NCBI GenBank assembly: GCA_019637445.1
Contig: JAHBVS010000001.1
Span: forward strand, 2,143,586 to 2,207,585
Direction: 5' to 3'
Length of the DNA: 64,000 bases
Origin: Gemmatimonadaceae bacterium
GTDB lineage: Bacteria; Gemmatimonadota; Gemmatimonadetes; Gemmatimonadales; Gemmatimonadaceae
Part shown: in pieces, positions 28,372 through 37,648 of the stretch
How the letters are laid out: every line of letters begins with the position of its first letter
How positions within the stretch are numbered: the stretch's first letter is position 1
The notes under the pieces: model-generated
The model's database searches: none
The model's input: only the letters and a program-made list of their open reading frames with translations
What the model was told of the DNA's origin: nothing
Position numbers and translations under genes: made by a program

Positions 28372-28556
28372 GCCACAGAGGCACAGAGACACAGAGAGCC
28401 TTGGTGCACGAAACGGCCTTCGGGTCTTCTCCACGCGAACGTCAAATGGGGCTCGGCGGAGAGATCTTTCCGCCGAGCCCCACAGTCTTTGCTCCTTGGA
28501 AAACCCCAGAGGGCTGGTCGCGCCCTGGCACCTCTGTGTCTCTGTGCCTCTGTGGC
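28372..28556. repeat. Palindromic dispersed element, copy 2
   Basis: Perfect 25-nt outer inverted repeat, 28372-28396 with 28532-28556, matching copy 1. The inner hairpin 28447-28460 with 28469-28482 shares the GGGGCyCGGCGGA core of copy 1 but with compensatory changes (T28453-A28476 in place of C2887-G2910; T28447-A28482 in place of A2881-T2916). It lies between the convergent SDR and GCS2-like genes. Confidence 0.88.
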
Positions 28557-28606
28557 AATTAGGTGAAAGCCACGGGAATCGCAAATTCTGTGAAGCGCGC
28601 GAGACC

Positions 28607-29740
28607 TCAGCCCGCTCCCATGCCGGCGTTGAGGTCGTTCTCGAATTCGTCCGCCAGCGACAGCGTCACCTGCTCGAAACTCCGCGTGCGCTCATAGAGC
28701 GCCCGCTGCCGCTCGGCACTCGTGGGGCCACCGTCGGCGAGGGCCTGCAGCATGCTCGCGTACACGCTGTCACGCTCCATGTACCCGTCCGTGGTCAGCT
28801 CCTCGAGCGTCTGCTTGAGATACGCGCGCACCGGCATCGTATCCCCGTCGTTGCTGGTGATGTATTCCGCCTCCAGGCCGTGGCGCGAGGCGCGCCACTT
28901 GTTCTCGCGGACGCGCCAGGCGGGCGGGAGCCCGCGCTCCTGCCCTGAGGCCACGCGCGCGCCGGCGCGCTTGGCAAGGCTCTGCGCAAGGGCCACGATC
29001 ATTGCCGTCTCGCGCAGCGACGCGAGACCGTCGCAGACGCGAATCTCCACGGTGCCGTACCGCGGGCTGGGACGGATGTCCCACCAGAGGTCCTTCAGTG
29101 ATGTGATGGCGTGTGCCCGCTGCAGCGTCGTCACCAACTCGCAGAACTCGGTCCAGTCGTGCACCAGCTGCGGCATGCCGCCAGTCGGGAGCGCCTCAAA
29201 CACCGTGATGCGCGACGACGCCAGTCCGGTGACCTCGCCCTGATTGAAGGGCGAACTGACGGAGCAGGCGAGGAGAAGGCCGAGATCGTGCAGGAGGTCG
29301 TTCTGCACGGCGATCGCCGTCTCGGGGTCGGGCATGCCCACGTGCACGTGCAAGCCGAAGATGAGCAGCCGACGGGCGATCCACTGATTGCGCGCCACGA
29401 GGCCGTGGTAACGCTCGTGCGGGAACAGCTTGCGCTCCTGGTAGCGTGCGGTGGGATGCGTACCGGTCGAGAGAAAGCGCACGCCCAGCTCGCGGGCCAC
29501 GGGCATCATCTTCCGGGCCGTATCGCGCAGGTCCTGCTCCGCGTGGGCGGCGTCGCGACAGATGCCAGTGTTCATCTCAATCATGGATTGGAAGAACTCC
29601 GGGCTCAGTCGCGGTGGGCCGCTCCAGGCATTCAGGAGCTGCGCGGCCTTCGGGGCCAACTCCAGCGTCTGGCGGTCGACGATGGCCAGTTCGACCTCGA
29701 CGCCGAGCGTGTAGGGTTCGGACTTTGCGAAGTCGAGCAT
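28607..29740 (-). CDS. Carboxylate-amine ligase, GCS2 (glutamate-cysteine ligase type 2) family
   Basis: 377 residues of the YbdK/GCS2 family: EPYTLGVEVELAIVD, EMNTGICRDAA, FGLHVHVGMPD, RYGTVEIRVCDG. Members have weak or specific gamma-glutamyl-cysteine or related ligase activity (family knowledge), so the true substrate is uncertain. Encoded alone; convergent with the pterin operon, with the repeat element between. Confidence 0.85.
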   Translation of the reverse strand: MLDFAKSEPYTLGVEVELAIVDRQTLELAPKAAQLLNAWSGPPRLSPEFFQSMIEMNTGICRDAAHAEQDLRDTARKMMPVARELGVRFLSTGTHPTARYQERKLFPHERYHGLVARNQWIARRLLIFGLHVHVGMPDPETAIAVQNDLLHDLGLLLACSVSSPFNQGEVTGLASSRITVFEALPTGGMPQLVHDWTEFCELVTTLQRAHAITSLKDLWWDIRPSPRYGTVEIRVCDGLASLRETAMIVALAQSLAKRAGARVASGQERGLPPAWRVRENKWRASRHGLEAEYITSNDGDTMPVRAYLKQTLEELTTDGYMERDSVYASMLQALADGGPTSAERQRALYERTRSFEQVTLSLADEFENDLNAGMGAG

Positions 29741-29831
29741 TGGGGCGGGACCGGGGGACAGCGCGCGGGTGCCTGCAGCCGCGCGGAACTCCCTAAGTTA
29801 CCACCGATGCGGTCCCGACCGAACCCCGCCG

Positions 29832-30452
29832 ATGCGGCTTGAACTGGCCGAACGGCTCCGCTGTCCAGGCACACACGCGGCCACGCCACTCGTGGTTGTG
29901 GCGCAGCGAACCGTCGAGCGCGAGTTGCTCGATGGGGTCGCGGGCTGCCCCGTGTGTCGGCTAGAAGCACGATTCGCCGATGGAGACCTGCTCCTTCCCG
30001 GCGCGTCGGACAGCGTTGCATCAACCGACGCTCTGCCAGGCGAGGAGGAGTTGCTCAGGCTGGTGGCCCTACTCGGGCTCGCCGAGCCCGGTGGTGCGGT
30101 GCTCTTGGTCGGCAACTATGCGCGTTTCGCCGCAGCGCTTGTGGCCGAAATCGACGTCCGTGCGGTGGTGCTGGGTGCGGCGCCGCGCACGTCCGGCGTC
30201 TCAGCGGTACGCGGAGCGCAGCAAGTGCTGCCCTTCAGCGATGCGACCTTCCGTGCTGCGGCGATCGGTGCCAGCACCCCGATGCCACTGCTGCTCGACG
30301 TCGTGCGTGGCGTGGCGCCAGGCGGACGCGTGGTCGGCGCGCTGCCGCTGGAACGGCCCGCATCCGTGCGCGAGTTGGCCCGCGACGAGCGTGAATGGGT
30401 CGGTGAAGTCGAACGCGGCGCAAGCGGCATCGTGCCGCTGCGCCGCGCCTAG
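29832..30452 (+). CDS. Trm112-like zinc-ribbon plus methyltransferase-like domain, unknown
   Basis: 206 residues. An N-terminal Cys pattern (LRCPGTH... and GCPVCRLEARFADGDLLLP) resembles the Trm112/YcaR zinc-ribbon often fused to SAM methyltransferases. The rest has an alpha/beta Rossmann look (GGAVLLVGNYARFAAAL; VAPGGRVVGALPLERP) but no complete SAM-binding motif. An 11-codon out-of-frame ORF, 29807-29842, overlaps the start and could couple translation. Function unknown. Confidence 0.5.
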   Translation: MRLELAERLRCPGTHAATPLVVVAQRTVERELLDGVAGCPVCRLEARFADGDLLLPGASDSVASTDALPGEEELLRLVALLGLAEPGGAVLLVGNYARFAAALVAEIDVRAVVLGAAPRTSGVSAVRGAQQVLPFSDATFRAAAIGASTPMPLLLDVVRGVAPGGRVVGALPLERPASVRELARDEREWVGEVERGASGIVPLRRA

Positions 30453-30482
30453 TCCGACCAGGCCCGCGACTCGCCGGCGCCG

Positions 30483-32300
30483 CTAGTCCGCGCCCGTGTA
30501 CAGCGAGTCAATCAGCGTCTTGTACTGCTGATCCACGACTTTTCGTTTCACGCTCAGTTTCGGCGTCAACTCGCCGCGCTCGATCGAGAAGTCGTGCTCG
30601 AGCAGGCCGATCTTCTTCGGCTTCTCGAAGCTCGCCAGGCCCTCGACGGTCCCGAGCACTTCCTTCTCCATCTTCGCCTTGATGGTCGGCATCTCGAGCA
30701 GCTGCTTGCGGTCCGTCCAGATGATGTTCTTGAGCGCTGCCCACTTCTCGAGGTTGTCCCAGTTCGGCACGATGAGCACGGCCGGGAACTTGCGCTTGTC
30801 GCCGATCATCACGGCCTGCGAGACGTACTTGTTGGTCTTGATGCGGTTCTCGATGGGCTGCGGCGCGATGTTCTTCCCGCCCGCCGTCACGATGATGTCC
30901 TTCTTGCGGTCCGTGATCCGCAGGAAGCCATCTTCGAGCACGCCGATGTCGCCGGTGTGGAACCAGCCCTCACCGTCGATCACCTCGGCCGTCGCGTCCG
31001 GCCGGTTGTAGTAGCCCTTCATCACGTGGGGGCCGCGCGTGATGATCTCGCCGTCCTCGGCGATCTTGACCTCGACGCCGGCGACCGGCTTGCCCACGCT
31101 GCCGATGCGGAAGGCATCGTCGCTGTTCACGGCAATCACGGGTGACGTCTCGGTGAGGCCGTAGCCCTCGAGGATCTTGAGCCCCGCCGCGTAGAAGAAC
31201 TTGTTGATGCTCGGCGTCAGCGGTGCACCGCCCGAGACGAAGTAGCGGAGCCGACCACCGGTGCGTTCAATCAACTTGGAGAACACCAGCTTCTGCGCGA
31301 TGCCGTACTTCCAGGCCAGCAGGCCCCCCGGCTCCTGGCCCGCGAGCTTCTGGTTGGCCCACTTGTCGGCCACGGCCACGGCCCAATGGAAGATCTTGGC
31401 CTTCACCGCGCCGCCGCTCACCGCGTTCTCGAGCACGCGCGCATACATCTTCTCGAACAGTCGCGGCACCGACATGCAGAAGTGCGGTTTCACCTCGGAG
31501 AGGTTGAGCGGCACGGTGTCGATGCTCTCCGCATAGGCGATGCTCACGCCCATCGCGAAAAAGAGGTAATCGCCCATCCGCTCGAAGATGTGCGAGAGCG
31601 GGAGGAAGCTGAGCGCCACCTCGCCCGGGCGCACCGGCACCTTCTGCTTCGAGCCCTCGACGTTCGACGCGATGTTGTCGTGCGTCAACATCACGCCCTT
31701 GGGCAGGCCCGTGGTGCCCGAGGTGTAGATCAGCGTCGCGAGGTCGTCGGGCTTCACCGTGAGTGCATTCTGCTTGAACTCAGCGGCCTTGGCGTCCGAG
31801 TCGAGTGCCGCGCCCTTCGCCGCGAGTTCGGCAAAGGTCATGTCGGCGCCGGCCGGCTTGGGCTCCACGAAGCTGATGATCGTGCGCACCGTCTTGAGTT
31901 GGTCGCGCACGGAAGCGGCCTTGGCTGCCTGGTCCGCCGTGGAGACGAACAGCGCCACTGCCCCGGAGTCATTCAGTGGGTGGACGACTTGGTCCGCCGG
32001 TAGCGTCGGATACACCGGCACATCTGTCATCCCCGAGCAGAGACAGGCCCAGTCCGCCATCGCCCACTCAGGACGGTTCTCGGACATGATGCCAACGCGC
32101 TCGCCGCGTTGCACGCCAAGGCTGCCCAGCCCGAGTGCGACCTGCCGGACCCGACGCAGCACCTCGTCGTGGGAAATCGGCTGATATTTGCCGTCCTTCT
32201 TCACCTGGTAGGCGTTCGGCAGCCGATGCCGCTCGACCGCGTCGAAGAAGAGCTGCGTGAGTGTCCCTGGCGTGGGACGGGGACCGCCGCTGGCAATCAT
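30483..32300 (-). CDS. fadD: Long-chain acyl-CoA synthetase (AMP-forming)
   Basis: 605 residues of the ANL superfamily. P-loop-like AMP motif LIYTSGTTGLPKGVMLTH, LPLSHIFER, FVSGGAPLTP, the GYGLTETSPV A5 motif, GWFHTGDIG and RITDRKKDIIVTAGGKNI hinge, as in FadD15/long-chain synthetases. Activates fatty acids for beta-oxidation or lipid synthesis. It is the last gene of a minus-strand run: TPR protein, ParA, lipoprotein, this gene (33-nt gap). Confidence 0.93.
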   Translation of the reverse strand: MIASGGPRPTPGTLTQLFFDAVERHRLPNAYQVKKDGKYQPISHDEVLRRVRQVALGLGSLGVQRGERVGIMSENRPEWAMADWACLCSGMTDVPVYPTLPADQVVHPLNDSGAVALFVSTADQAAKAASVRDQLKTVRTIISFVEPKPAGADMTFAELAAKGAALDSDAKAAEFKQNALTVKPDDLATLIYTSGTTGLPKGVMLTHDNIASNVEGSKQKVPVRPGEVALSFLPLSHIFERMGDYLFFAMGVSIAYAESIDTVPLNLSEVKPHFCMSVPRLFEKMYARVLENAVSGGAVKAKIFHWAVAVADKWANQKLAGQEPGGLLAWKYGIAQKLVFSKLIERTGGRLRYFVSGGAPLTPSINKFFYAAGLKILEGYGLTETSPVIAVNSDDAFRIGSVGKPVAGVEVKIAEDGEIITRGPHVMKGYYNRPDATAEVIDGEGWFHTGDIGVLEDGFLRITDRKKDIIVTAGGKNIAPQPIENRIKTNKYVSQAVMIGDKRKFPAVLIVPNWDNLEKWAALKNIIWTDRKQLLEMPTIKAKMEKEVLGTVEGLASFEKPKKIGLLEHDFSIERGELTPKLSVKRKVVDQQYKTLIDSLYTGAD

Positions 32301-32333
32301 CGGCTTGTGCTCCGCTGGGGAATCCTGCTGGCG

Positions 32334-33122
32334 CTACAGCGTGGGGGGCGTGATGGTGACAACGTACCGCACCGGGCTACCCGCAACGTGGGCGCCGAGG
32401 TACTTGATCTCTGCGACCACGATGAAGCTGTCGGGCTGCAGCGGCAACAAGTTGGTGTAGACCCGCAGCCGGCGCGAGGCACCGCCGTCCGTCTTGGTCG
32501 TGTCGAACAGCGTGTGCCGCTGGCCGGAAGCGGCCCAAAGCGCCGCGGTGGAGGTGTCCGTCGGGGCCAAGGTGTCGCCGTTATAGATGATGCGCCATCG
32601 CACGAGCCAACCCGGCACATTGGCGTTCTCGCTGCCGACGATGTCCGTGGTGTGCAGCGCGAGCGTGAGTGCGGGGCTGACGTTCGCGCTGCCGTCTGGA
32701 ATGCGGTACTCGAACCCGACGGCGGTCGGGCCGGGCACGACATCGCTAGGCGCGCGCGTCACCGTGATGCTGCGCTGCTGCGACTGCAGTCCGCTGTACG
32801 ACGCCACCACGCGTACCGCGCCAGAGCGTCGCGCCGCCACCATCACGCCTGCGGTGTCAATTGTCACGCCGGTATCCAGCGAGACGTAGCGAACATCGGC
32901 GTCCGCGATGGCCACTCCGCTTCCGTCGTAAACCGTGGCGCGCAGGGGAGCGGCAGCGCCGCTCGTGTCGCGCATCGTGTCACCAGTGACGAGTGACGGG
33001 AAGGGAATGCCGGTGAAGTCGATGGCGGAGACGCCGCTGGTCGTGCCTGTGAGCTCAAGGCAACCACCCGTGGCCGCCGCCACGAGGGCCAGCGGTAGCA
33101 GCCAGCCACGGCGCGCCGTCAT
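32334..33122 (-). CDS. Lipoprotein with Ig-like (Big-type) domain
   Basis: 262 residues. Signal peptide with lipobox ATGGC. Residues about 55-120 look like a bacterial Ig-like domain (ATVYDGSGVAIADADVRY, RRSGAVRVVASYSGL); the rest is beta-rich and unrecognised. It overlaps parA by 4 nt, so it is co-translated with it. Confidence 0.65.
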   Translation of the reverse strand: MTARRGWLLPLALVAAATGGCLELTGTTSGVSAIDFTGIPFPSLVTGDTMRDTSGAAAPLRATVYDGSGVAIADADVRYVSLDTGVTIDTAGVMVAARRSGAVRVVASYSGLQSQQRSITVTRAPSDVVPGPTAVGFEYRIPDGSANVSPALTLALHTTDIVGSENANVPGWLVRWRIIYNGDTLAPTDTSTAALWAASGQRHTLFDTTKTDGGASRRLRVYTNLLPLQPDSFIVVAEIKYLGAHVAGSPVRYVVTITPPTL

Positions 33123-33895
33123 TCCGGGATGCCGATCCGTTCCGCGAGCCGCGTGGCGAGGTTCACGTAGGCCTGCGAGGCCTCGTCCGCCGGCGAGCGC
33201 ACCACCGCCGGCTGCCCGGCCGCAAACGCCTCGGCGATGGCCGGGCTGCGCGGGATCACCACGTCGAGCATCAAGTGGGCTGGCACCTTCTCGCGGATGT
33301 ACTCGACCGTGCTCTCGCAGGCAGGGTTGCCCGCCTCGTACATCGTCAGCAGGATGCCGTCAAAGACGAGCTGCTCGTGCGTGGCCACGATGTCCTGTAC
33401 CCCACGCAGGATCTGTGGGGTGGTCTGCAGCGCCAGCGGTTCGGCCTGCAGCGGGATGAGCACGCGGTTGGCCGAGCCCAGGGTGCGGCGCGTGACGGGT
33501 CCCAGGCCGGGCGGTGTGTCGACGACGACGATGTCGCAGCGCTCGCTGGCCGCGGCGAGCATCCGCGGCAGCAGGTCCGAGGCGGCGATCTGCTCCTGGT
33601 AGTTCGTGTGGTCGGCGAGGTCAGTGACGCTGCCGGCCAGCATCACGCGCAACCAGGGCAGCGTGGTCGGCAGCAGCACGTCGCGCAGCGAGCGTTCGCC
33701 GGCGAGGTGGTCCGCGAAGCCATAGCTTGGGTGGCCCTTCCGGAGGCCGGCGCCGAAGCGCACGGAGCCCTGTGGGTCCACGTCCACGAGCAGCGTCTTC
33801 ATGCCACGGCGGGCGAAGGCGGCGGCGAGGTTCACGGCGGTGGTCGTCTTGCCGACGCCGCCCTTCTGGCTCACGACTGCGAGAATGCTCCCCAA
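33119..33895 (-). CDS. ParA/MinD-family P-loop ATPase
   Basis: 258 residues. Deviant Walker A VVSQKGGVGKTTTAVNLA at the N-terminus, VDVDPQGS and VVVDTPPGLG, and a surface helix typical of ParA/Soj. No adjacent parB or parS-like site is visible, so it is an orphan ParA that may position another cargo. It follows a TPR gene by 2 nt and overlaps a lipoprotein gene. Confidence 0.88.
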   Translation of the reverse strand: MGSILAVVSQKGGVGKTTTAVNLAAAFARRGMKTLLVDVDPQGSVRFGAGLRKGHPSYGFADHLAGERSLRDVLLPTTLPWLRVMLAGSVTDLADHTNYQEQIAASDLLPRMLAAASERCDIVVVDTPPGLGPVTRRTLGSANRVLIPLQAEPLALQTTPQILRGVQDIVATHEQLVFDGILLTMYEAGNPACESTVEYIREKVPAHLMLDVVIPRSPAIAEAFAAGQPAVVRSPADEASQAYVNLATRLAERIGIPE

Positions 33896-33897
33896 CG

Positions 33898-34350
33898 TCA
33901 GGTCCCGGGCGAGGGTGGCGTACTGTCGGCGGCCTGCAACTGGTCAAGCGTCTGCTGGGCGTGTGCCACCCAACGTTCGGCGTCAGGCCCCGACGGAGGG
34001 TGCGCAAGGAATGCACGCAGGTGCTTCACGGCGAACTGCGGGTCCCCGCGCTTGATCAACAGATAGGCGAGTCCGTAGTGCGCGCCGGCCTGCGAAGGGT
34101 CGATCTCGAGGGCTTTGCGATAGGCGCGAATCGCTTCCTCGACTCGCCCCAGTCGGCTCAGCGCAATCGCCAGGTTCTGCAAGACCTTGAGGTCGTCCGG
34201 ACGCTCGCGGAGGGCCAGCCGGTACGACGTGACCGCGGCGTCCAAGTCGCCCTGACGCTCCAACACCAACGCCTCGTTCAGGTAGTCGAGGCGTTTCCGA
34301 TCCTGCGAGGTGTCGGTGCGGCCGCCGAAGAGGCGGTCCCAGAAGGACAT
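33898..34350 (-). CDS. TPR-repeat protein
   Basis: 150 residues, no signal peptide. Three TPR units: YLNEALVLERQGDLDAAVTSY, LQNLAIALSRLGRVEEAIRAY and AHYGLAYLLIKRGDPQFAVKHL. Likely a cytoplasmic adaptor; the adjacent ParA gene (2 nt away) suggests they act together (inference). Confidence 0.78.
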   Translation of the reverse strand: MSFWDRLFGGRTDTSQDRKRLDYLNEALVLERQGDLDAAVTSYRLALRERPDDLKVLQNLAIALSRLGRVEEAIRAYRKALEIDPSQAGAHYGLAYLLIKRGDPQFAVKHLRAFLAHPPSGPDAERWVAHAQQTLDQLQAADSTPPSPGT

Positions 34351-34483
34351 AGGCGAGTTTCGGGGGCGAAAGCGGGCGTCGGCGGGAAGCTATAGATGGG
34401 CAGGGGGGTGGGCAACCGCGCCGGTTCCGGCCCTCTGCACCGGCCGGTATGTTGCGCAAAGCACCCATCACCGAGAGCCGACG

Positions 34484-35005
34484 ATGCCTGCGCGCCGCCC
34501 TTCCGCCCCTGCCGCTCCCCGCGAGACGATGCTTGTGGAGTGGCCGCTGTTCGGTGAGCTCTCGCGCGCGCTGGCGCTCAAGGTGTCGAAGAGCTTTGAC
34601 CCGGAACTCGTGGTCGGCGTGGCCACGGCCGGCGTCGTGCCTGGTGCCGTGGTTGCGGCGATGATGGATCGGCCGTTCCACTCCATCATTGTCAGCCGCC
34701 GGTATCGGGCCGAGGCGGTGCGTGAGACGCCTGCGGTGCTCTCCGGCGCGCCGGCCGATGTCGTGGGTCGCCGCGTGTTGATTGTCGATGAGACCTGCAA
34801 CAACGGCGAGACACTACGGCTGGCGATTGCCGCCATCGTCAATGCCGGGGCGCGGGAGGTAAGGACCGCGGTGAGCTTCAAGACCGGGCCGTACGAGCCG
34901 GACTTCTACGCACTAGAGACTGAGGCACAGATCGTGTTGCCTTGGGATCGCGAGACGATCGTCGGCGGGCAGCTCGTGCCAAATCCGAAGTACGAGGGGC
35001 TCTAG
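34484..35005 (+). CDS. Phosphoribosyltransferase-like protein
   Basis: 173 residues. Type I PRTase fold: PRPP-binding motif VLIVDETCNNGETLRLA, and GVATAGVVPGAVVAAMM as the early loop. Related to xanthine/orotate-type or regulatory PRTases; substrate not determined. Start ATG 34484. The stop TAG overlaps the stop of the opposite-strand YtxJ-like gene at ctctag. Confidence 0.78.
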   Translation: MPARRPSAPAAPRETMLVEWPLFGELSRALALKVSKSFDPELVVGVATAGVVPGAVVAAMMDRPFHSIIVSRRYRAEAVRETPAVLSGAPADVVGRRVLIVDETCNNGETLRLAIAAIVNAGAREVRTAVSFKTGPYEPDFYALETEAQIVLPWDRETIVGGQLVPNPKYEGL

Positions 35006-35352
35006 AATCTCGCCCCCACGCCCTCGCGCTGTCCTGCCAGCGCCGCCCGGATCCGCGCCGCCGTCACCGCCCGGTGCGACACGTGCCAGACCACCTGCCC
35101 GCCTTCCAAAATCAGGATCTGCGGCGACTCGTGCCGGACGTGGAAGTGTGACTCGATGGCGTCCGCCATCGCACGCTGGGCAAACACGTCCACCTGGTGG
35201 ACCGTGACATCATCCTCGCGGACGAGTCGCGCGACCTCCTGCGCGGCGACCCAGGAGAGCGAGCAGGTCGGCGAGTGCTTGTAAACGACGGTCGTGCCTG
35301 GCATCGCGGCGAGCTCGTCGACGGAGGCGGCAACAAGGGGTTGGATCGGCAT
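35002..35352 (-). CDS. YtxJ-like monothiol protein (DUF2847, bacillithiol-linked family)
   Basis: 116 residues from the ATG at 35352. Family signature: VVYKHSPTCSLSWVAAQEV with a single Cys, VDVFAQRAMADAIESHF, HESPQILIL and GGQVVWHVSHRAV. Thioredoxin-like fold with one Cys; in Firmicutes associated with bacillithiol redox. No bacillithiol synthesis gene is in the window. An in-frame upstream extension to 35406 lacks family similarity. Confidence 0.82.
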   Translation of the reverse strand: MPIQPLVAASVDELAAMPGTTVVYKHSPTCSLSWVAAQEVARLVREDDVTVHQVDVFAQRAMADAIESHFHVRHESPQILILEGGQVVWHVSHRAVTAARIRAALAGQREGVGARF

Positions 35353-35470
35353 ACGAGGCAACAAGCCCCGCGGGGCTGAGCAGGTTCCCTGTGCGCTGCG
35401 TACCATTGGTTAGGCGCGCGCAGTCTCGTGCGCGCTTCCCCTACCTGACGTGCATACAGGAGGCATCGCC

Positions 35471-36349
35471 ATGACCATCACCACCTCCCCGCGCGCGACG
35501 GTGCTCGCCGCCGCGCTGGCTCTCGCGCTCGTGCCGGCTGCCGCTGCGGCCCAACAAGGGCAGCGCGCCTCGAACCCGCGCGCCGACTCGCTGCGGACCG
35601 CCCAACGCCTCGACGCCGAGGGCAATCACACGGCGGCCCGCGCCATCTTCCAGAAGCTGATCGACAACGCGCCCGACGAGGCCGCGCGCGCCGCCGCCAA
35701 CCGCCGCATGGCGATGTCCTACGGCTACGATGGCAACTGCGCCAAGGTCATCGAGCACGAGGAACGCGTGATTGCCTACTGGCGGACGCAGCGAGCGGTC
35801 GAACCGCAGAACGCGCACTATCAGGAAGGCGAGATGGCCAATGAAGCCGCGCGCGTCTGTCACGACGCGGGCTTCTTCGACGAGGCCGAGCGTTACTACC
35901 GTCGCGGCTCGGAGCTCGGCAACATGGAGCCCGCGCCACGCACGCACCCGAAGTCGCTCTGGGACTACCGCCTGGCCCACGCGATGGCGCGCATCGAGGC
36001 GCGCCGCGGCAACAAGCCCGCGGCCGAGCGCTACATCGTCGACGCGCGACGCGCGTTGGATTCGGACCCGGAGATGGCCGAGGCGCAGGAGCGCTACTTC
36101 CCCTACCTAGTGGGCTACGTGGCGCTCTACACGGGGGACCTCGCCACCGCAGAACGCGAACTCACGAAGGCGGTGGAAGCCCTCCGCAACGATCCCTTCC
36201 AAGTCGTGCTGCTCGGCATGACGTACGAGAAGATGGGCAACGCCGCGAAGGCCAAGGAGCTCTACGAGCGGGCCTTCGAGATGTCGAATGGCAGTAATCC
36301 ACCGAACGTCTACTCGCGGCGTTTTACGCGAGAGAAGCTCGGTCGCTAG
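35471..36349 (+). CDS. Exported TPR-repeat protein
   Basis: 292 residues. Signal peptide ending AAAAAQQ. TPR-type helices throughout: RLDAEGNHTAARAIFQKLI, YLVGYVALYTGDLATAERELTKA, LGMTYEKMGNAAKAKELYERA. The perfect Shine-Dalgarno aggagg at 35458-35463, 7 nt before ATG 35471, fixes the start. Probably a periplasmic scaffold. Its 3' end overlaps the convergent monooxygenase by 26 nt. Confidence 0.8.
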   Translation: MTITTSPRATVLAAALALALVPAAAAAQQGQRASNPRADSLRTAQRLDAEGNHTAARAIFQKLIDNAPDEAARAAANRRMAMSYGYDGNCAKVIEHEERVIAYWRTQRAVEPQNAHYQEGEMANEAARVCHDAGFFDEAERYYRRGSELGNMEPAPRTHPKSLWDYRLAHAMARIEARRGNKPAAERYIVDARRALDSDPEMAEAQERYFPYLVGYVALYTGDLATAERELTKAVEALRNDPFQVVLLGMTYEKMGNAAKAKELYERAFEMSNGSNPPNVYSRRFTREKLGR

Positions 36350-37529
36350 TTGCCAGAGTCGCCGGGCGGCGCACGGCGGCCCGGCGACCGATGGCCCGCA
36401 GCGTCTCCGGCGACTCTTGCAGCACCTGCGCCGTGGGATCACCTCCGAGGCGACCGGCCAACGGCAGCAGGACGCGGTCGCGCAGCCAACGCGGCACGGA
36501 CCGCGTCTCCTCCGCGAGCGCGCCTAGGCGCGCCGAGAGCGCTGCCACCTTCGCGACGGCCGGCCCGCGTCGCCGCTCGTAGGACAACAGGCCAGCCCGC
36601 AAGTCCGGCGACTTGAACAGTTCGTCCACCAGCACCGCGGCATCGACGAGCGCGCTGTTGCCGCCCTGTCCGAGATTCGGCGCCATCGCGTGCGCCGCGT
36701 CGCCGAGCAGCACCGCGCGATCCTGCGACCATCGAGCGCAGTGAACCGTGGTGACACGATTCAGAATGAGTTCGTTCCACGACGTCAGCTGCTGGAGCAA
36801 TGGAGCTGCCGCGGGATACGCGCGCGACCACGCGCTGCAAAAAGCCGCCAGGTCGTGCCGCTCCACGGCCGCCGCGGTGCTCGGGGTTCCCGCCGAGGCG
36901 TAGAGGTAGGCGCCGTTATCCACATCGAAACTGCCGAACACGCCAGCCGAGCACCACGCCTCCTCGTTCAGCGCCCGTGCGGGCACGAGTGCCCGGACAT
37001 AGGCGATGCCGTCAGGTTGCAGGCGCGCACCGACATCCAGGCCCGCGCGCAACCGCGAATGCACACCGTCGGCGCCAATGAGGAGGTCGGCAGTGATCGC
37101 GCGCTCCGTGCCATCGACCTGTGCGACGAACGCCGTGCCGTCCGCCGCTGCCTGAATGAGTTCGGCGCCGAAGCAGGTCTGGATTCCAGGTTCCGCTGCA
37201 ACCGCGTCGAGCAGCACGCGTTGCAGCGTGGCGCGGCGGAGCATCCGCACACCGGCATCGCCGGGCGGACGCAACAGGGTCCGACCGCTGCCATCGACGA
37301 TGCGCGGCTCCGCCACCGGCCTGGCATCCGTCAGCGCGGGCCCGAGTCCCAGGGACTCCAGCACGGCAAAGCCATTCGCCGCGATGGCGATCCCCGCTCC
37401 AACCGCCTGCGCCCGCTCGACGCGCTCCAGCAGCGTCACGGTTGCTCCGGCGCGTGCCATCATCAGCGCGGCGGCGCATCCGCCTACGCCGGCACCAACG
37501 ACCGTGACCCGCATGTCCTCGATTCGCAT
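36324..37529 (-). CDS. FAD-dependent monooxygenase (class A)
   Basis: 401 residues. The Rossmann motif VVGAGVGGCAAALMMARAG, the DG motif LLIGADGVHSRLR, and VLLGDAAHAMAPNLGQGGNSALVDA identify the UbiH/salicylate hydroxylase-type flavoprotein family. Substrate unknown. The adjacent divergent AraC-type gene could regulate it. An alternative start is the ATG at 37514. Confidence 0.85.
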   Translation of the reverse strand: MRIEDMRVTVVGAGVGGCAAALMMARAGATVTLLERVERAQAVGAGIAIAANGFAVLESLGLGPALTDARPVAEPRIVDGSGRTLLRPPGDAGVRMLRRATLQRVLLDAVAAEPGIQTCFGAELIQAAADGTAFVAQVDGTERAITADLLIGADGVHSRLRAGLDVGARLQPDGIAYVRALVPARALNEEAWCSAGVFGSFDVDNGAYLYASAGTPSTAAAVERHDLAAFCSAWSRAYPAAAPLLQQLTSWNELILNRVTTVHCARWSQDRAVLLGDAAHAMAPNLGQGGNSALVDAAVLVDELFKSPDLRAGLLSYERRRGPAVAKVAALSARLGALAEETRSVPRWLRDRVLLPLAGRLGGDPTAQVLQESPETLRAIGRRAAVRRPATLATSDRASLA

Positions 37530-37648
37530 TCTCCCCTCTCCGTTGCTTGGCGTGGCTCGCTGCAGGAGCCTACGGCGCTGGCGCGGCCGCAGCGTTGTCC
37601 GAATCCGCCATCCTTGTGTCTTTGGCGGCCAGCGGCGAGACTGCGGCG

